Shown here in pieces: positions 37,506 to 45,463 of a DNA stretch of 60,564 bases (position 1 is its first letter; each line of letters opens with the position of its first letter). This stretch comes from Rhodospirillales bacterium (lineage in GTDB: Bacteria > Pseudomonadota > Alphaproteobacteria > Rhodospirillales > WMHbin7). A program made the position numbers and the translations under genes. The notes under the pieces are model-generated. The model worked only from the letters and a program-made list of their open reading frames with translations, was not told the origin of the DNA and did not search any database. Where the stretch lies: the NCBI GenBank assembly GCA_016215555.1, contig JACRJC010000012.1, positions 1 to 60,564 of the forward strand, written 5' to 3'.

Positions 37506-38825
37506 CTAGCCTTTCTTGGGGACCGGACGCCCGACGCCGATATAGTTGAACCCCGAAGCCACCATTTCCGTCGGCGAGTAAACATTGCGCAGATCGACCA
37601 TGGCCGGCGTCTTCATCAGCTTCTTCACGCGCGGCAAATCCAGCGACCGGAACTCGTTCCATTCCGTCACCAGCACCACGGCGTCGGCGTCCTTCATGGT
37701 GTCATAGGCGTTTTCGCACCATTCGACGCCCGAAATCATCTTCTTGGCCTCTTCCATGCCCTCGGGGTCGAAGACGCTGAGATTGGCGCCGGCGGCCTGC
37801 AGGGCGGGCACGATGTCCAGCGATGGGGCGTCGCGCATGTCGTCGGTATTGGGCTTGAAGGTCAGACCGAGCAGGGCGATCTTCTTGCCCCGCACCTCGC
37901 CGCCGCAGATTTCCACCACCTTGTCGGCCATGCGCTTCTTGCGCTTGTCGTTGATGTCGACCACGGTTTCGACGATGCGGGCCGGAGCGCCGGCATCCTT
38001 GGCTGTGCGCACCAGGGCCAACGTGTCCTTGGGGAAACAAGAACCCCCATAGCCGGGGCCGGGATGCAGGAATTTCTTGCCGATGCGCCCGTCGAGCCCG
38101 ATGCCCTTCGAGACGTCATGGACGTCGGCGCCCACCTTCTCGCACAGATCGGCGATTTCGTTGATGAAGGTGATCTTGACGGCCAGGAAGGCGTTGGCGG
38201 CGTATTTGGTCAATTCCGCCGTCTCGCGGCCCGTGAACAGGATCGGCGTCTCGATCAGGTGCAGCGGGCGGTAAAGCCTGCGCATCACCTCGCGGGCGCG
38301 CTCGTCCTCGGTGCCGATGACGACGCGGTCGGGGCGCATGAAATCGTTGATGGCCGAGCCTTCGCGCAGGAATTCGGGGTTCGAAACCACGTCGAAATCG
38401 GCCTTGGGATTGGTCTTGCGGATGATGGCCTCGACTTCGCGGCCCGTGCCCACCGGCACGGTGCTTTTATCGACGATCACCGTATAGCCATCCAGATTCT
38501 GGGCGATTTCCTCGGCGGCGGCATAGACGTAGGACAGATCGGCATAGCCGTCGCCGCGCCGCGACGGCGTGCCGACGGCAATGAACACGGCGTCGGCGCC
38601 CTTGACCGCCGGTCCCAGATCGGTGGTGAAGGACAAGCGCCCGTCCTTCACATTATCCTCGACCAGCTTTTCCAGCCCCGGCTCGTAGATGGGCATGATG
38701 CCCTGCCTCAGCTTCTCGATCTTGGCGACGTCCTTATCGACGCAGGTGACGCTGACGCCGAATTCGGAGAAGCAGGCACCGGAGACCAGGCCAACATAGC
38801 CGGTGCCGATCATGGTAACGCGCAT
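37506..38825 (-). CDS. ugd: UDP-glucose 6-dehydrogenase
   Basis: The 439-residue enzyme oxidises UDP-glucose to UDP-glucuronate with two NAD. The Rossmann motif MIGTGYVGLVSGACFSE is at residues 5-21. The catalytic cysteine is in PGPGYGGSCFPKDTLAL near 260, with the conserved ENAFLAVKITFINE-type helix near 210 (here ANAFLAVKITFINEI). GLTFKPNTDDMRDAPS is near 320. It lies between galU and pgm with short gaps, and should feed capsule, exopolysaccharide or lipid A modification. Confidence 0.96.
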   Translation of the reverse strand: MRVTMIGTGYVGLVSGACFSEFGVSVTCVDKDVAKIEKLRQGIMPIYEPGLEKLVEDNVKDGRLSFTTDLGPAVKGADAVFIAVGTPSRRGDGYADLSYVYAAAEEIAQNLDGYTVIVDKSTVPVGTGREVEAIIRKTNPKADFDVVSNPEFLREGSAINDFMRPDRVVIGTEDERAREVMRRLYRPLHLIETPILFTGRETAELTKYAANAFLAVKITFINEIADLCEKVGADVHDVSKGIGLDGRIGKKFLHPGPGYGGSCFPKDTLALVRTAKDAGAPARIVETVVDINDKRKKRMADKVVEICGGEVRGKKIALLGLTFKPNTDDMRDAPSLDIVPALQAAGANLSVFDPEGMEEAKKMISGVEWCENAYDTMKDADAVVLVTEWNEFRSLDLPRVKKLMKTPAMVDLRNVYSPTEMVASGFNYIGVGRPVPKKG

Positions 38826-38855
38826 GCGATGTTCCTTCGCTTTGTAAAAAGGGGA

Positions 38856-39728
38856 TTAGATGTCGATCGACTTCAAGGCTTCGCGGAAATCGTCGGCCAG
38901 ATCGGGCCGGTCGAGGCCGTAAACGACATTGGCGGCCAGAAAGCCCACCTTGTCGCCGCAATCGAAGCGCTGGCCCTCGAAGCGAAGGCCGTGGAACGGC
39001 ACCTGGCCGATGGTCTTGGCCATGGCGTCGGTCAACTGCACCTCGCCGCCAGCGCCGCGCTGCTGCAATTCGAGATAGTCGAAGACCTTGGGATGCAGGA
39101 TATAGCGTCCGATGATGGACAGCGTCGAGGGCGCCACCTCGGGCTCGGGCTTTTCCACCAGCCCTTTGGCGCGGGCCAGCCTGCCATCGTCCTTTTCGAC
39201 GTCCAGGATGCCGTAGCGCTTGGTGTGTTCGCGCGGCACGTCCATCACCGCCACCATGCTGCCGCCGGTTTCCACCCAGACATCGACCATCTGACGCAGG
39301 CAGGGCACGCGGGCACGCACCAGATCGTCGGGCAGCAGCACGGCGAAGGGTTCGTCGCCGACCAGGTCGCGGGCGCACCACACGGCGTGGCCCAGGCCCA
39401 AAGGCTCCTGCTGGCGGGTATAGGAGACCTGGCCCGATTTCGGCATCCAGGAGGTGACGGCCTCGATCTCCTTGGTCTTGCGCCGCTCCAAAAGCAGGCG
39501 TTCCAACTGCGGCGCGTGGTCGAAATGGTCTTCCAGGGCGCCCTTGCCGCGTCCGGTGACGAAAATGAAATGCTCGATGCCGGCGGCCTGCGCCTCCTCG
39601 ACGGCGTACTGGATCAGGGGCTTATCGACGACGGGAAGCATTTCCTTGGGCATCGCCTTGGTGGCGGGCAGGAACCGGGTGCCCATGCCGCCCACGGGAA
39701 ACACCGCCTTGCGCACGCGTCGTACCAT
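38856..39728 (-). CDS. galU: UTP--glucose-1-phosphate uridylyltransferase
   Basis: The 290-residue nucleotidyltransferase makes UDP-glucose. The signature GMGTRFLPATKAMPKEMLP (about 13-31) is complete, followed by KPLIQYAVEEA and VLLPDDLV. It is the first gene of the minus-strand galU-ugd-pgm-manB operon, with an AAGGGG site before its ATG. The 120-base region upstream, bounded by the terminator of the DUF1127 gene, should hold the promoter. Confidence 0.96.
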   Translation of the reverse strand: MVRRVRKAVFPVGGMGTRFLPATKAMPKEMLPVVDKPLIQYAVEEAQAAGIEHFIFVTGRGKGALEDHFDHAPQLERLLLERRKTKEIEAVTSWMPKSGQVSYTRQQEPLGLGHAVWCARDLVGDEPFAVLLPDDLVRARVPCLRQMVDVWVETGGSMVAVMDVPREHTKRYGILDVEKDDGRLARAKGLVEKPEPEVAPSTLSIIGRYILHPKVFDYLELQQRGAGGEVQLTDAMAKTIGQVPFHGLRFEGQRFDCGDKVGFLAANVVYGLDRPDLADDFREALKSIDI

Positions 39729-39850
39729 CTCGGAAACCCCTTAAGATCCGTCGTTGAACAAAGCCGCCCCGATCTACAGAACGGCGTCTGTTTTTTGCCA
39801 CAGCTATCTGGCCAGGGCAACGGTATGACAGCGAATTTGGGCAAGAAAAA

Positions 39851-39889
39851 GGCCCGAGTGGGCGAAAATCGCCCCCGGGCCCTTTTTTT
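39851..39889 (-). terminator. Intrinsic terminator after the DUF1127 gene
   Basis: The hairpin 39851-39881 pairs GGCCCGAGTGGGCG with its near-complement around a short AAAAT loop. T7 follows on the plus strand, and a run of T on the minus strand (the AAAAA at 39846-39850). On the minus strand it ends the DUF1127 transcript about 15 bases after the stop and shields galU. It could also act on plus-strand antisense transcription. Confidence 0.8.
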
Positions 39890-39903
39890 GGCGGGAAATG
39901 GCC

Positions 39904-40176
39904 TCAGGCGGCCAAACGCTTGCCTTGGTAGCTGCCGTCGGCGACGCGATCGATATCGGTGCGGACCAGGCCGATATCGGCCAGTTCGCGGTCGTCCAGC
40001 GCGTTCAATTCGGCGGCGACGCGGCGCTTTTCCAGCCAGACGGCAAATCCAACCACGCCGCGCACGGCCAACCCGCCCAGCTTGTGGCCCAGGCCGGACG
40101 GGCTTGGTCCGTTGTCTTGGTCGGCCGGCATATAGCTGTCGAGCCAGCCGGAAGAATAAACATTCTGCTTGAACAT
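39904..40176 (-). CDS. DUF1127 domain protein
   Basis: The 90-residue protein ends in a DUF1127 module (WLEKRRVAAELNALDDRELA, then DIGLVRTDIDRVA), an arginine-rich small domain common in alphaproteobacteria. Small DUF1127 proteins have been linked to RNA metabolism and phosphate or carbon control in Rhizobiales, but here the function is not known. The N-terminal 40 residues are variable. ATG 40176 follows a GGAGC site and is preferred over an extension to 40272. It is flanked by terminators on both sides, so it is monocistronic. Confidence 0.85.
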   Translation of the reverse strand: MFKQNVYSSGWLDSYMPADQDNGPSPSGLGHKLGGLAVRGVVGFAVWLEKRRVAAELNALDDRELADIGLVRTDIDRVADGSYQGKRLAA

Positions 40177-40540
40177 GTTACGAAAGCTCCATCCTGGTGG
40201 CCGCAGAATCGGCGGACCCAACATATAGGTAAAAAGCTTATATGCACTGCCGCAAATTTTGCATTGCAGCAATTCTGAGGCCGCATGGAGTCATCGAGCA
40301 AAAAAACCGCGACGAGCCTAGGGCGCGTCCCCCAACACCCCATAAAAAAACCGCGACGAGCCAAGGGCGCGTCGCGGTAAGGTGCGGGATCAAAATGCCT
40401 GATGAGGGAAGGATAGACCGGCCATGTTGCCCCGCGTTAAACGCCTTGTGATGGGTAGGTGAATTCTCGTGAATGTGTGTTAACGACAAATTTTATGTTA
40501 ATAATGAATAAGTTTTATGATTCTCGGAAATGGCGACAGC
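40177..40540. other. Gene-free region between DUF1127 and Sel1 genes
   Basis: This 364-base stretch holds the DUF1127 promoter region (40177-40299), the tandem minus-strand terminators (40300-40377) and a 160-base segment of AT-rich DNA before the Sel1 gene. The only open frames across it are short, arginine/histidine-rich and lack codon bias. A small RNA on the minus strand starting between 40400 and 40530 and ending at the terminators is possible. Confidence 0.5.
40300..40377 (-). terminator. Two tandem intrinsic terminators on the minus strand
   Basis: Two near-identical copies (40300-40329 and 40344-40373) of an A7-CCGCGACGAGCC-type segment lie 44 bases apart. Read on the minus strand each is a hairpin followed by T7. 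The right copy has a full stem (40351-40358 with 40370-40377 plus an inner GCC/GGC). The left copy lacks the outermost base pairs. No minus-strand gene is annotated upstream of them before 40541, so they either insulate DUF1127 or end an unannotated RNA. Confidence 0.75.
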
Positions 40541-42202
40541 ATGGGCCGCGGCATTCCTCGATTTGTATTTTTAAAGCGCTTGGGGCTGGCGGCGGCGGTC
40601 CTGGCCGTTTACTGGGCAATCTGCCTTCCGGCCCGGGCCCAGGAAGCGCCGGCAGGCACGGTCATGACATCGCTGCGGCTGATCGACACCGACGACCAGG
40701 AATGGTTGAAGCAGATGGCGGAACGCGGCTATCCAATCGCGCAACTCTCGCTGGGCCGGTCCTATCGCCTGGGCAAGGGGGTTGAACGCAATCCGGAGCA
40801 GCAACTGGCCTGGACGAAAAAGGCCGCCGACCAGGGTTTCGTCTGGGCGCAATACGAAATGGGTCGCATCTTTGAAACCGGCGATGGCAGGCCTGCCGAT
40901 TCCGTTGAAGCCCTGAAATGGTACCGTCTGGCCGGCGCCAAGGATCATCTGCCGGCGCTGCGCCGCTTGGCCGACCTCAAGGACGGCGCCGACGGCGGCG
41001 AAGCCTGGCAGAAGCGCTTTCTCTTGATCGAAGATCAGGAAAGGCGTTTTCGCGCCGCCCTGAAGGATATCAAAGCCGAGAAACTGTCCCCAGACGAGTT
41101 GTTCGCCCGCCTCGACGCCCTGGGCCAGCAGGGTGTCGCCAAGGCCGAAGCCGAACTGGGGGGCCGCCAGATCGACGGGCGCGGCGTGCCCAAGAATATG
41201 GAAGACGGTCTCCGTCGCCTGCGCAAATCGAGTGAGCTTGGATGGCCGGGGGCCATGAATGGCCTAGGCCTGGTCTATTTCTTCGGGCGCGGCGTCGAGC
41301 GCGACCTGGCACAGGCCGTCGGCTATTTGAAAAAGGCGGCGCACGGCAATTTCATCCCCGCCTATACCTGGCTGGCCAAGATGACAGAAAGCGGCGAAGG
41401 CGCGCCGCAGGACATTGTGGAAGCGATCGGCCTTTACCGCATGGCCGCCGAGCAGGGCGACGCCCAGGCCCAAAGACGTCTGGGCGAACTGGCCGAGCAG
41501 GGCCACGGGATGAAAAAGAATCTCGATCTGGCGGCGCAATGGTACGGCAAGGCGGCGCAGGCCGGCGACAAGGCGGCCAAGGACGCCCTGGCCCGCCTGG
41601 GGGTTGCCGAACCGGCGGCCAAGCCCCCCACTTCTTCCACCCCCGTCAAACTGTCGCTGCTGGGCATTCAGGCCATGTCGCTGTCGGCGGACGAACGTTG
41701 CCATCACCTAAGCCAGGACGAGCGGCGCTTTTTGGATGTCGTCTTCAAGGAAGAGGCCGCCAAGCAAAGCAGGGACATCCAGGCCGAAATGGAACAGGCC
41801 AACCGAAACACCGCCAAATGGGCCTGCGACGACAAGGCGAAAACGGCCATTCAGGGCGGACTGCGCGCCAGCGCGATGTCGCGTCTGGCGCCTCTGCAGG
41901 CCAAGGACGCCGAAGTCAAATTCTGGCTGGTGCTGTTTCCCGCCAAGCTGATCAACCGTCGCTGCGGCTTTTACGGCGAGGAAAAGGCGGCCCAGCTCGA
42001 CCGCCTGTCCGGCCAATTGACGCAACGCCTGCAGACGCGCTTGAAAAGCGATCAGACGCTGGCCGTGGTGGTGCCGATGGCCGAGGAGGAATTCGCCAAC
42101 CAGGCCAACAAATCGGCCTGCGACGCCACGGCCCGCCAGAAGGTCGACAACGCGCTTAAATTGGCCAACAACGCCGCCAAAAAAGGGGAGCGCGAATTTT
42201 GA
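40541..42202 (+). CDS. Exported Sel1-repeat protein
   Basis: The 553-residue protein starts near MGRGIPRF with a signal peptide (LGLAAAVLAVYWAICLPARA); an ATG at 40517 is in frame but has no ribosome-binding site. Residues 35-380 contain about seven Sel1-like repeats (YPIAQLSLGRSYRLGKGVER, GAMNGLGLVYFFGRGVERD, AQRRLGELAEQGHGMKKN). A cysteine-containing C-terminal domain (about 390-550) has four cysteines (DERCHHLS, KWACDDK, NRRCGFYGEE, KSACDAT). Sel1 proteins scaffold envelope or signalling complexes. The stop overlaps the start of a GH1 glycosidase gene as TTGA, implying coupled translation. Confidence 0.82.
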   Translation: MGRGIPRFVFLKRLGLAAAVLAVYWAICLPARAQEAPAGTVMTSLRLIDTDDQEWLKQMAERGYPIAQLSLGRSYRLGKGVERNPEQQLAWTKKAADQGFVWAQYEMGRIFETGDGRPADSVEALKWYRLAGAKDHLPALRRLADLKDGADGGEAWQKRFLLIEDQERRFRAALKDIKAEKLSPDELFARLDALGQQGVAKAEAELGGRQIDGRGVPKNMEDGLRRLRKSSELGWPGAMNGLGLVYFFGRGVERDLAQAVGYLKKAAHGNFIPAYTWLAKMTESGEGAPQDIVEAIGLYRMAAEQGDAQAQRRLGELAEQGHGMKKNLDLAAQWYGKAAQAGDKAAKDALARLGVAEPAAKPPTSSTPVKLSLLGIQAMSLSADERCHHLSQDERRFLDVVFKEEAAKQSRDIQAEMEQANRNTAKWACDDKAKTAIQGGLRASAMSRLAPLQAKDAEVKFWLVLFPAKLINRRCGFYGEEKAAQLDRLSGQLTQRLQTRLKSDQTLAVVVPMAEEEFANQANKSACDATARQKVDNALKLANNAAKKGEREF

Positions 42203-43539
42203 GCGGGCATGCCGATTTCCTGTGGGGGGCCTCGACGTCTTGCTTCCAGATCGAGGGCGCCGCCAAGGAAGACGGGCGCGGTCCCTCCATCTGGGACACG
42301 CTATGCGCCAAAAAGGACGGCATCGCCAACGGCGACACCGGCGACGTCGCCTGCGACCATTACCACCGCTACAAGGAAGACATCGCCCTGATGAAGGGAA
42401 TGGGCCTCTCGGCCTATCGTTTTTCCATCGCCTGGCCGCGCCTGCTGCCCAAGGGCAAGGGGGCCTTGAACGAGCAGGGCCTCGATTTCTACGACCGCCT
42501 GATCGACGGCTTGCTTGAAGCGAATATCGAACCCTGGGTCTGCCTTTATCACTGGGATCTGCCGCAAGCGCTGCAAGACCTGGGCGGCTGGCGGAACCGC
42601 GACGCCGCGGGATGGTTTGCCGACTACGCCGCCCTGTGCGCCCGGCGATACGGTGACCGCGTCAAGCATTGGGCGACCTTCAACGAATTTTCCGTCTTCA
42701 CCCTGTTCGCCTATGCGCTGGGCTGGGGCGCGCCCAACATTTCGGACCGCCAGGCCCATCTGCAGGCCATGCATATCGTCAACCTGGCTCATGGCGCGGG
42801 CGTCGATGCGCTCAGGGCCTTGGTCCCCGGGGCCCGGATCGGCGCCGTGCACAGCGTCCAGCCCTGCCAACCACAGGATAAGGCGCCGGAAAACATTGAA
42901 GCGGCGGCGCTGTTCGACGAGGTCTGGAACAAGGCCTTTCCCGACGCCCAGTTGCTGGGCCACTATCCCGAGCGCATCGCCCGGCAGATCGAGCCCTATG
43001 TCCAGGCCGGCGACATGGCGCGGATCAACCGCCCTCTCGACTGGTTCGGCCTGAACTATTACGCCCCGATGTTCGCCAAGGCGGATGCCGGCGGCATGCA
43101 GTGGGACATCGGCTGGGGAGCAGCGCCCGACGAGATGCCGCTGAGCGACATCGGTTGGCCGATGAGCCCCGAAGCCTTTCAGGACGCCTTGCACGAATTG
43201 ACCCGACGCTATCGCCTGCCCATCTATGTGACCGAGAACGGCTATGGCGTGGCCTCGGGCGAAGAGCCGGACGAGAAGGGCGAGGTGCAGGATCAGGGCC
43301 GGGTCGCCTATCTGCAAAGCCATATCCAGGCCATGCTGAAGGCCAGGCGGAACGGCGCCGACGTGCAGGGCTATTTCCTGTGGTCGCTGCTGGACAATTT
43401 CGAATGGGGAGCCGGTTACGGCACCCGCTTCGGCATCGTCCATGTCGATTTCAAGACCTTGAAGCGCATCCCCAAGGCCTCGGCCAAATGGTATGCAGGA
43501 TTTATTCGATCCTTCCGCTCTTCGCCACCTGGCTCATGA
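42199..43539 (+). CDS. GH1-family beta-glucosidase, copy A
   Basis: The 446-residue TIM-barrel hydrolase starts at TTG 42199. Family marks are DFLWGASTSCFQIEG, WPRLLPKG, YHWDLPQALQDLGGW and the nucleophile motif YVTENGYG. The acid/base motif reads TFNEFSVF: the glutamate is present but the usual proline of NEP is phenylalanine, an uncommon change. No signal peptide, so it acts on imported beta-glucosides or in the cytoplasm. The first bases overlap the Sel1 gene, and the 3' end overlaps the convergent GH1 paralogue by 38 bases. Confidence 0.9.
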   Translation: MSGHADFLWGASTSCFQIEGAAKEDGRGPSIWDTLCAKKDGIANGDTGDVACDHYHRYKEDIALMKGMGLSAYRFSIAWPRLLPKGKGALNEQGLDFYDRLIDGLLEANIEPWVCLYHWDLPQALQDLGGWRNRDAAGWFADYAALCARRYGDRVKHWATFNEFSVFTLFAYALGWGAPNISDRQAHLQAMHIVNLAHGAGVDALRALVPGARIGAVHSVQPCQPQDKAPENIEAAALFDEVWNKAFPDAQLLGHYPERIARQIEPYVQAGDMARINRPLDWFGLNYYAPMFAKADAGGMQWDIGWGAAPDEMPLSDIGWPMSPEAFQDALHELTRRYRLPIYVTENGYGVASGEEPDEKGEVQDQGRVAYLQSHIQAMLKARRNGADVQGYFLWSLLDNFEWGAGYGTRFGIVHVDFKTLKRIPKASAKWYAGFIRSFRSSPPGS

Positions 43540-44830
43540 GGCGGTAACTGTCCTTGGGCGTTCGCTTCAGCGTGTCGTAATCGACGCGCACGATGCCGAA
43601 ACGCTTGGACAGGCCGAAACCCCATTCGAAATTGTCGAGCAGGCTCCAGACCAGATAGCCCTTGACGTTGCAACCATCCTGCGCCGCCTTGGCCACCGAA
43701 ATCAGATGATCCTTGATGAAGGCCACGCGTTCGGGGTCGTGCACCGATCCATCGGCCTCGACCTGATCGTCATAGGCGGCGCCGTTCTCGGCGATATAGA
43801 CCGCCGGATTGCCGTAGTCGCGCTTGAACTCCATCAGCAGATCGTAAAGCCCGTCGGGCTGCACCGGCCAGGCCATATAGGTCCAGCGGTCGCAATGGGC
43901 GTCGCCCCAGGTGACGTCGAACGGATGCCCCGCCTCGTATTTCATGGTCATGCGCGAATAATAGTTGATGCCCAGAAGGTCGATGGGGAAGCGGATGGCT
44001 TCCTCGTCGCCTGGCAGGACGATGCCTTTCATCTTCTCGGCCAGAATGTCGGGAATTTTGCCCCGCATCACGCCGTCCAGCGGCACGCGGTTCCACACCG
44101 CGTCCCAGCGCTTGGCGGCGGCGAGGTTTTCCGGCTTGTCGTCCTCGGCCCGGCAGGGCTGCAGATTGATGACGGTGCCGGTGGTCAGGCCCGAATGCTC
44201 GGCCGTGATGGCGCGCAAAGCGGCCCCCTGCGCCAGATTCTGATGATGCAGGGCGCGCAGCATGCCCTGTTCGCCCAGCTTCAGCCCCGGCGCCTGATCG
44301 GTCAGGCCATAACCAAAGATGGCCACCACATTGGGCTCGTTCAGCATCATCCAGCTTTTCACGCGGTCGGCCAAACGCTGGGTGACGATGCGGGCATAGT
44401 CGGCGAAAGGCCCCACGATTTCGCGGCCCTGCCAGCCGCCCTTATCTTGCAAGGGTTGCGGCATATCCCAGTGATAAAGACAGGCCATGGGGCGAATGCC
44501 CGCAGCCAGCAGCGCATCGACAAGGCGATCATAGAAGTCGAGCCCCTTCTCGTTCACCGCCCCCGTCCCCGTGGGCAGAATGCGCGGCCAGGCGATGGAA
44601 AAGCGATAGGCGTTGAAGCCCGCATCCTTCATCAGGGCGATGTCTTCAAGATAACGGTGGTAGTGATCGCAAGCGACATTGGCGGTGCTGCCGTCCTGGA
44701 TATGCCCCTGCTCGGCGAAGGTGTCCCAGATGCATTTTCCGCGACCGTCTTCGGCATAGGCGCCTTCGATCTGATAGGCGGCCGTCGAGGCGCCCCACAA
44801 GAAATCCTTCGGAAAAGTCAAAGCAGCCAT
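43502..44830 (-). CDS. GH1-family beta-glucosidase, copy B
   Basis: The 442-residue enzyme has DFLWGASTAAYQIEGAY at its start, YHWDMPQPLQDKGGWQ, the standard acid/base motif MLNEPNV and nucleophile motif YIAENGAA. It is typical of bacterial beta-glucosidases/beta-galactosidases and lacks a signal peptide. ATG 44830 gives the normal N-terminus; an extension to 44899 is possible but not needed. It is paralogous to the convergent copy A, and the two stop codons are nested so that their mRNAs overlap in antisense. Confidence 0.92.
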   Translation of the reverse strand: MAALTFPKDFLWGASTAAYQIEGAYAEDGRGKCIWDTFAEQGHIQDGSTANVACDHYHRYLEDIALMKDAGFNAYRFSIAWPRILPTGTGAVNEKGLDFYDRLVDALLAAGIRPMACLYHWDMPQPLQDKGGWQGREIVGPFADYARIVTQRLADRVKSWMMLNEPNVVAIFGYGLTDQAPGLKLGEQGMLRALHHQNLAQGAALRAITAEHSGLTTGTVINLQPCRAEDDKPENLAAAKRWDAVWNRVPLDGVMRGKIPDILAEKMKGIVLPGDEEAIRFPIDLLGINYYSRMTMKYEAGHPFDVTWGDAHCDRWTYMAWPVQPDGLYDLLMEFKRDYGNPAVYIAENGAAYDDQVEADGSVHDPERVAFIKDHLISVAKAAQDGCNVKGYLVWSLLDNFEWGFGLSKRFGIVRVDYDTLKRTPKDSYRLMSQVAKSGRIE

Positions 44831-44979
44831 GACCGCATCCCATTGCCGTTGAAAAAACCCCATCGGATAAGGATGCCCGAAACCCCGGCCTCGCGCCATC
44901 CCTGCTATTCAAGGCCAAACAGAGAATCGGGCTTTCGAGTCGCGCGATTTCAGCGCCCTCGGCCTTCATGAAAAAGCAT

Positions 44980-45018
44980 GCAATATCAATGCACTTGATG
45001 GCCTGCGCTTGATATTGC
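44980..45018. promoter_or_regulatory. Long palindrome and direct repeat upstream of the HU-like gene
   Basis: GCAATATCAA (44980-44989) and TTGATATTGC (45009-45018) form a perfect 10-bp inverted repeat with 19 bases between. Inside it, the unit TGC-N-CTTGAT occurs twice in direct orientation (44990-44999 and 45004-45013). The element lies 55-93 bases before the HU-like ATG, where an operator controlling that gene or the divergent GH1 gene would be. Confidence 0.55.
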
Positions 45019-45072
45019 GCGCTTTATGTGGTTTTTCAAGCTTACCTATCAACCTTTTCAGGGATAAATAAC

Positions 45073-45393
45073 ATGGCCAAGGCACCTACGACCAAGGCGG
45101 CGGCGGCTGACAAGCCCGCCCTTGTCACGCTCAAGCACCTCGCTGCCGCGACTGCGACCAAGCATGAAATGTCCAAGAAGCAGTCGGAAGCGATTCTGAA
45201 CGACGTCGTCGATATGATCACGAAGCACCTGAAGAAGGGCGCTCGCGTCCGCATCGTCGGCCTGGGCGTTCTGCAGGTCAAGAAGCGCGCCGCCCGCATG
45301 GGCCGCAACCCCGCCACCGGCGAGGCGATCAAGATCAAGGCCAGCAAGAAGGTCGCCTTCCGCGCTGCCAAGGAACTCAAGGAAGCGATCTAA
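45073..45393 (+). CDS. HU/IHF-family DNA-binding protein with Ala/Lys N-terminal extension
   Basis: The 106-residue nucleoid protein resembles HU. After a 16-residue low-complexity extension (APTTKAAAADKPA) the helical body (EMSKKQSEAILNDVVDMITK) is followed by the DNA-binding arm with MGRNPATGEAIKIKASKKV. The proline at the arm tip, which intercalates in DNA, is present. It bends and compacts DNA. ATG 45073 follows AGGGATAAATAAC. A strong terminator follows, so it is transcribed alone. The palindrome upstream may control it. Confidence 0.92.
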   Translation: MAKAPTTKAAAADKPALVTLKHLAAATATKHEMSKKQSEAILNDVVDMITKHLKKGARVRIVGLGVLQVKKRAARMGRNPATGEAIKIKASKKVAFRAAKELKEAI

Positions 45394-45416
45394 TCCTCGC
45401 TGGCTTGACCATGAAG

Positions 45417-45444
45417 AAGGCGGCGCCAAGGCGCCGCCTTTTTT
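45417..45444 (+). terminator. Intrinsic terminator after the HU-like gene
   Basis: A perfect 11-bp stem (45417-45427 with 45430-45440) with a 2-base loop runs into a T6 tract (45439-45444). It stands between the HU-like gene and the convergent chemoreceptor gene. Confidence 0.88.
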
Positions 45445-45463
45445 CATGAAAATACTGTTGCTC

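Noticed and set aside
40238-40489. 83-codon minus-strand frame
   Set aside because: Crosses two perfect terminator hairpins and has no codon bias; the terminators explain the sequence.
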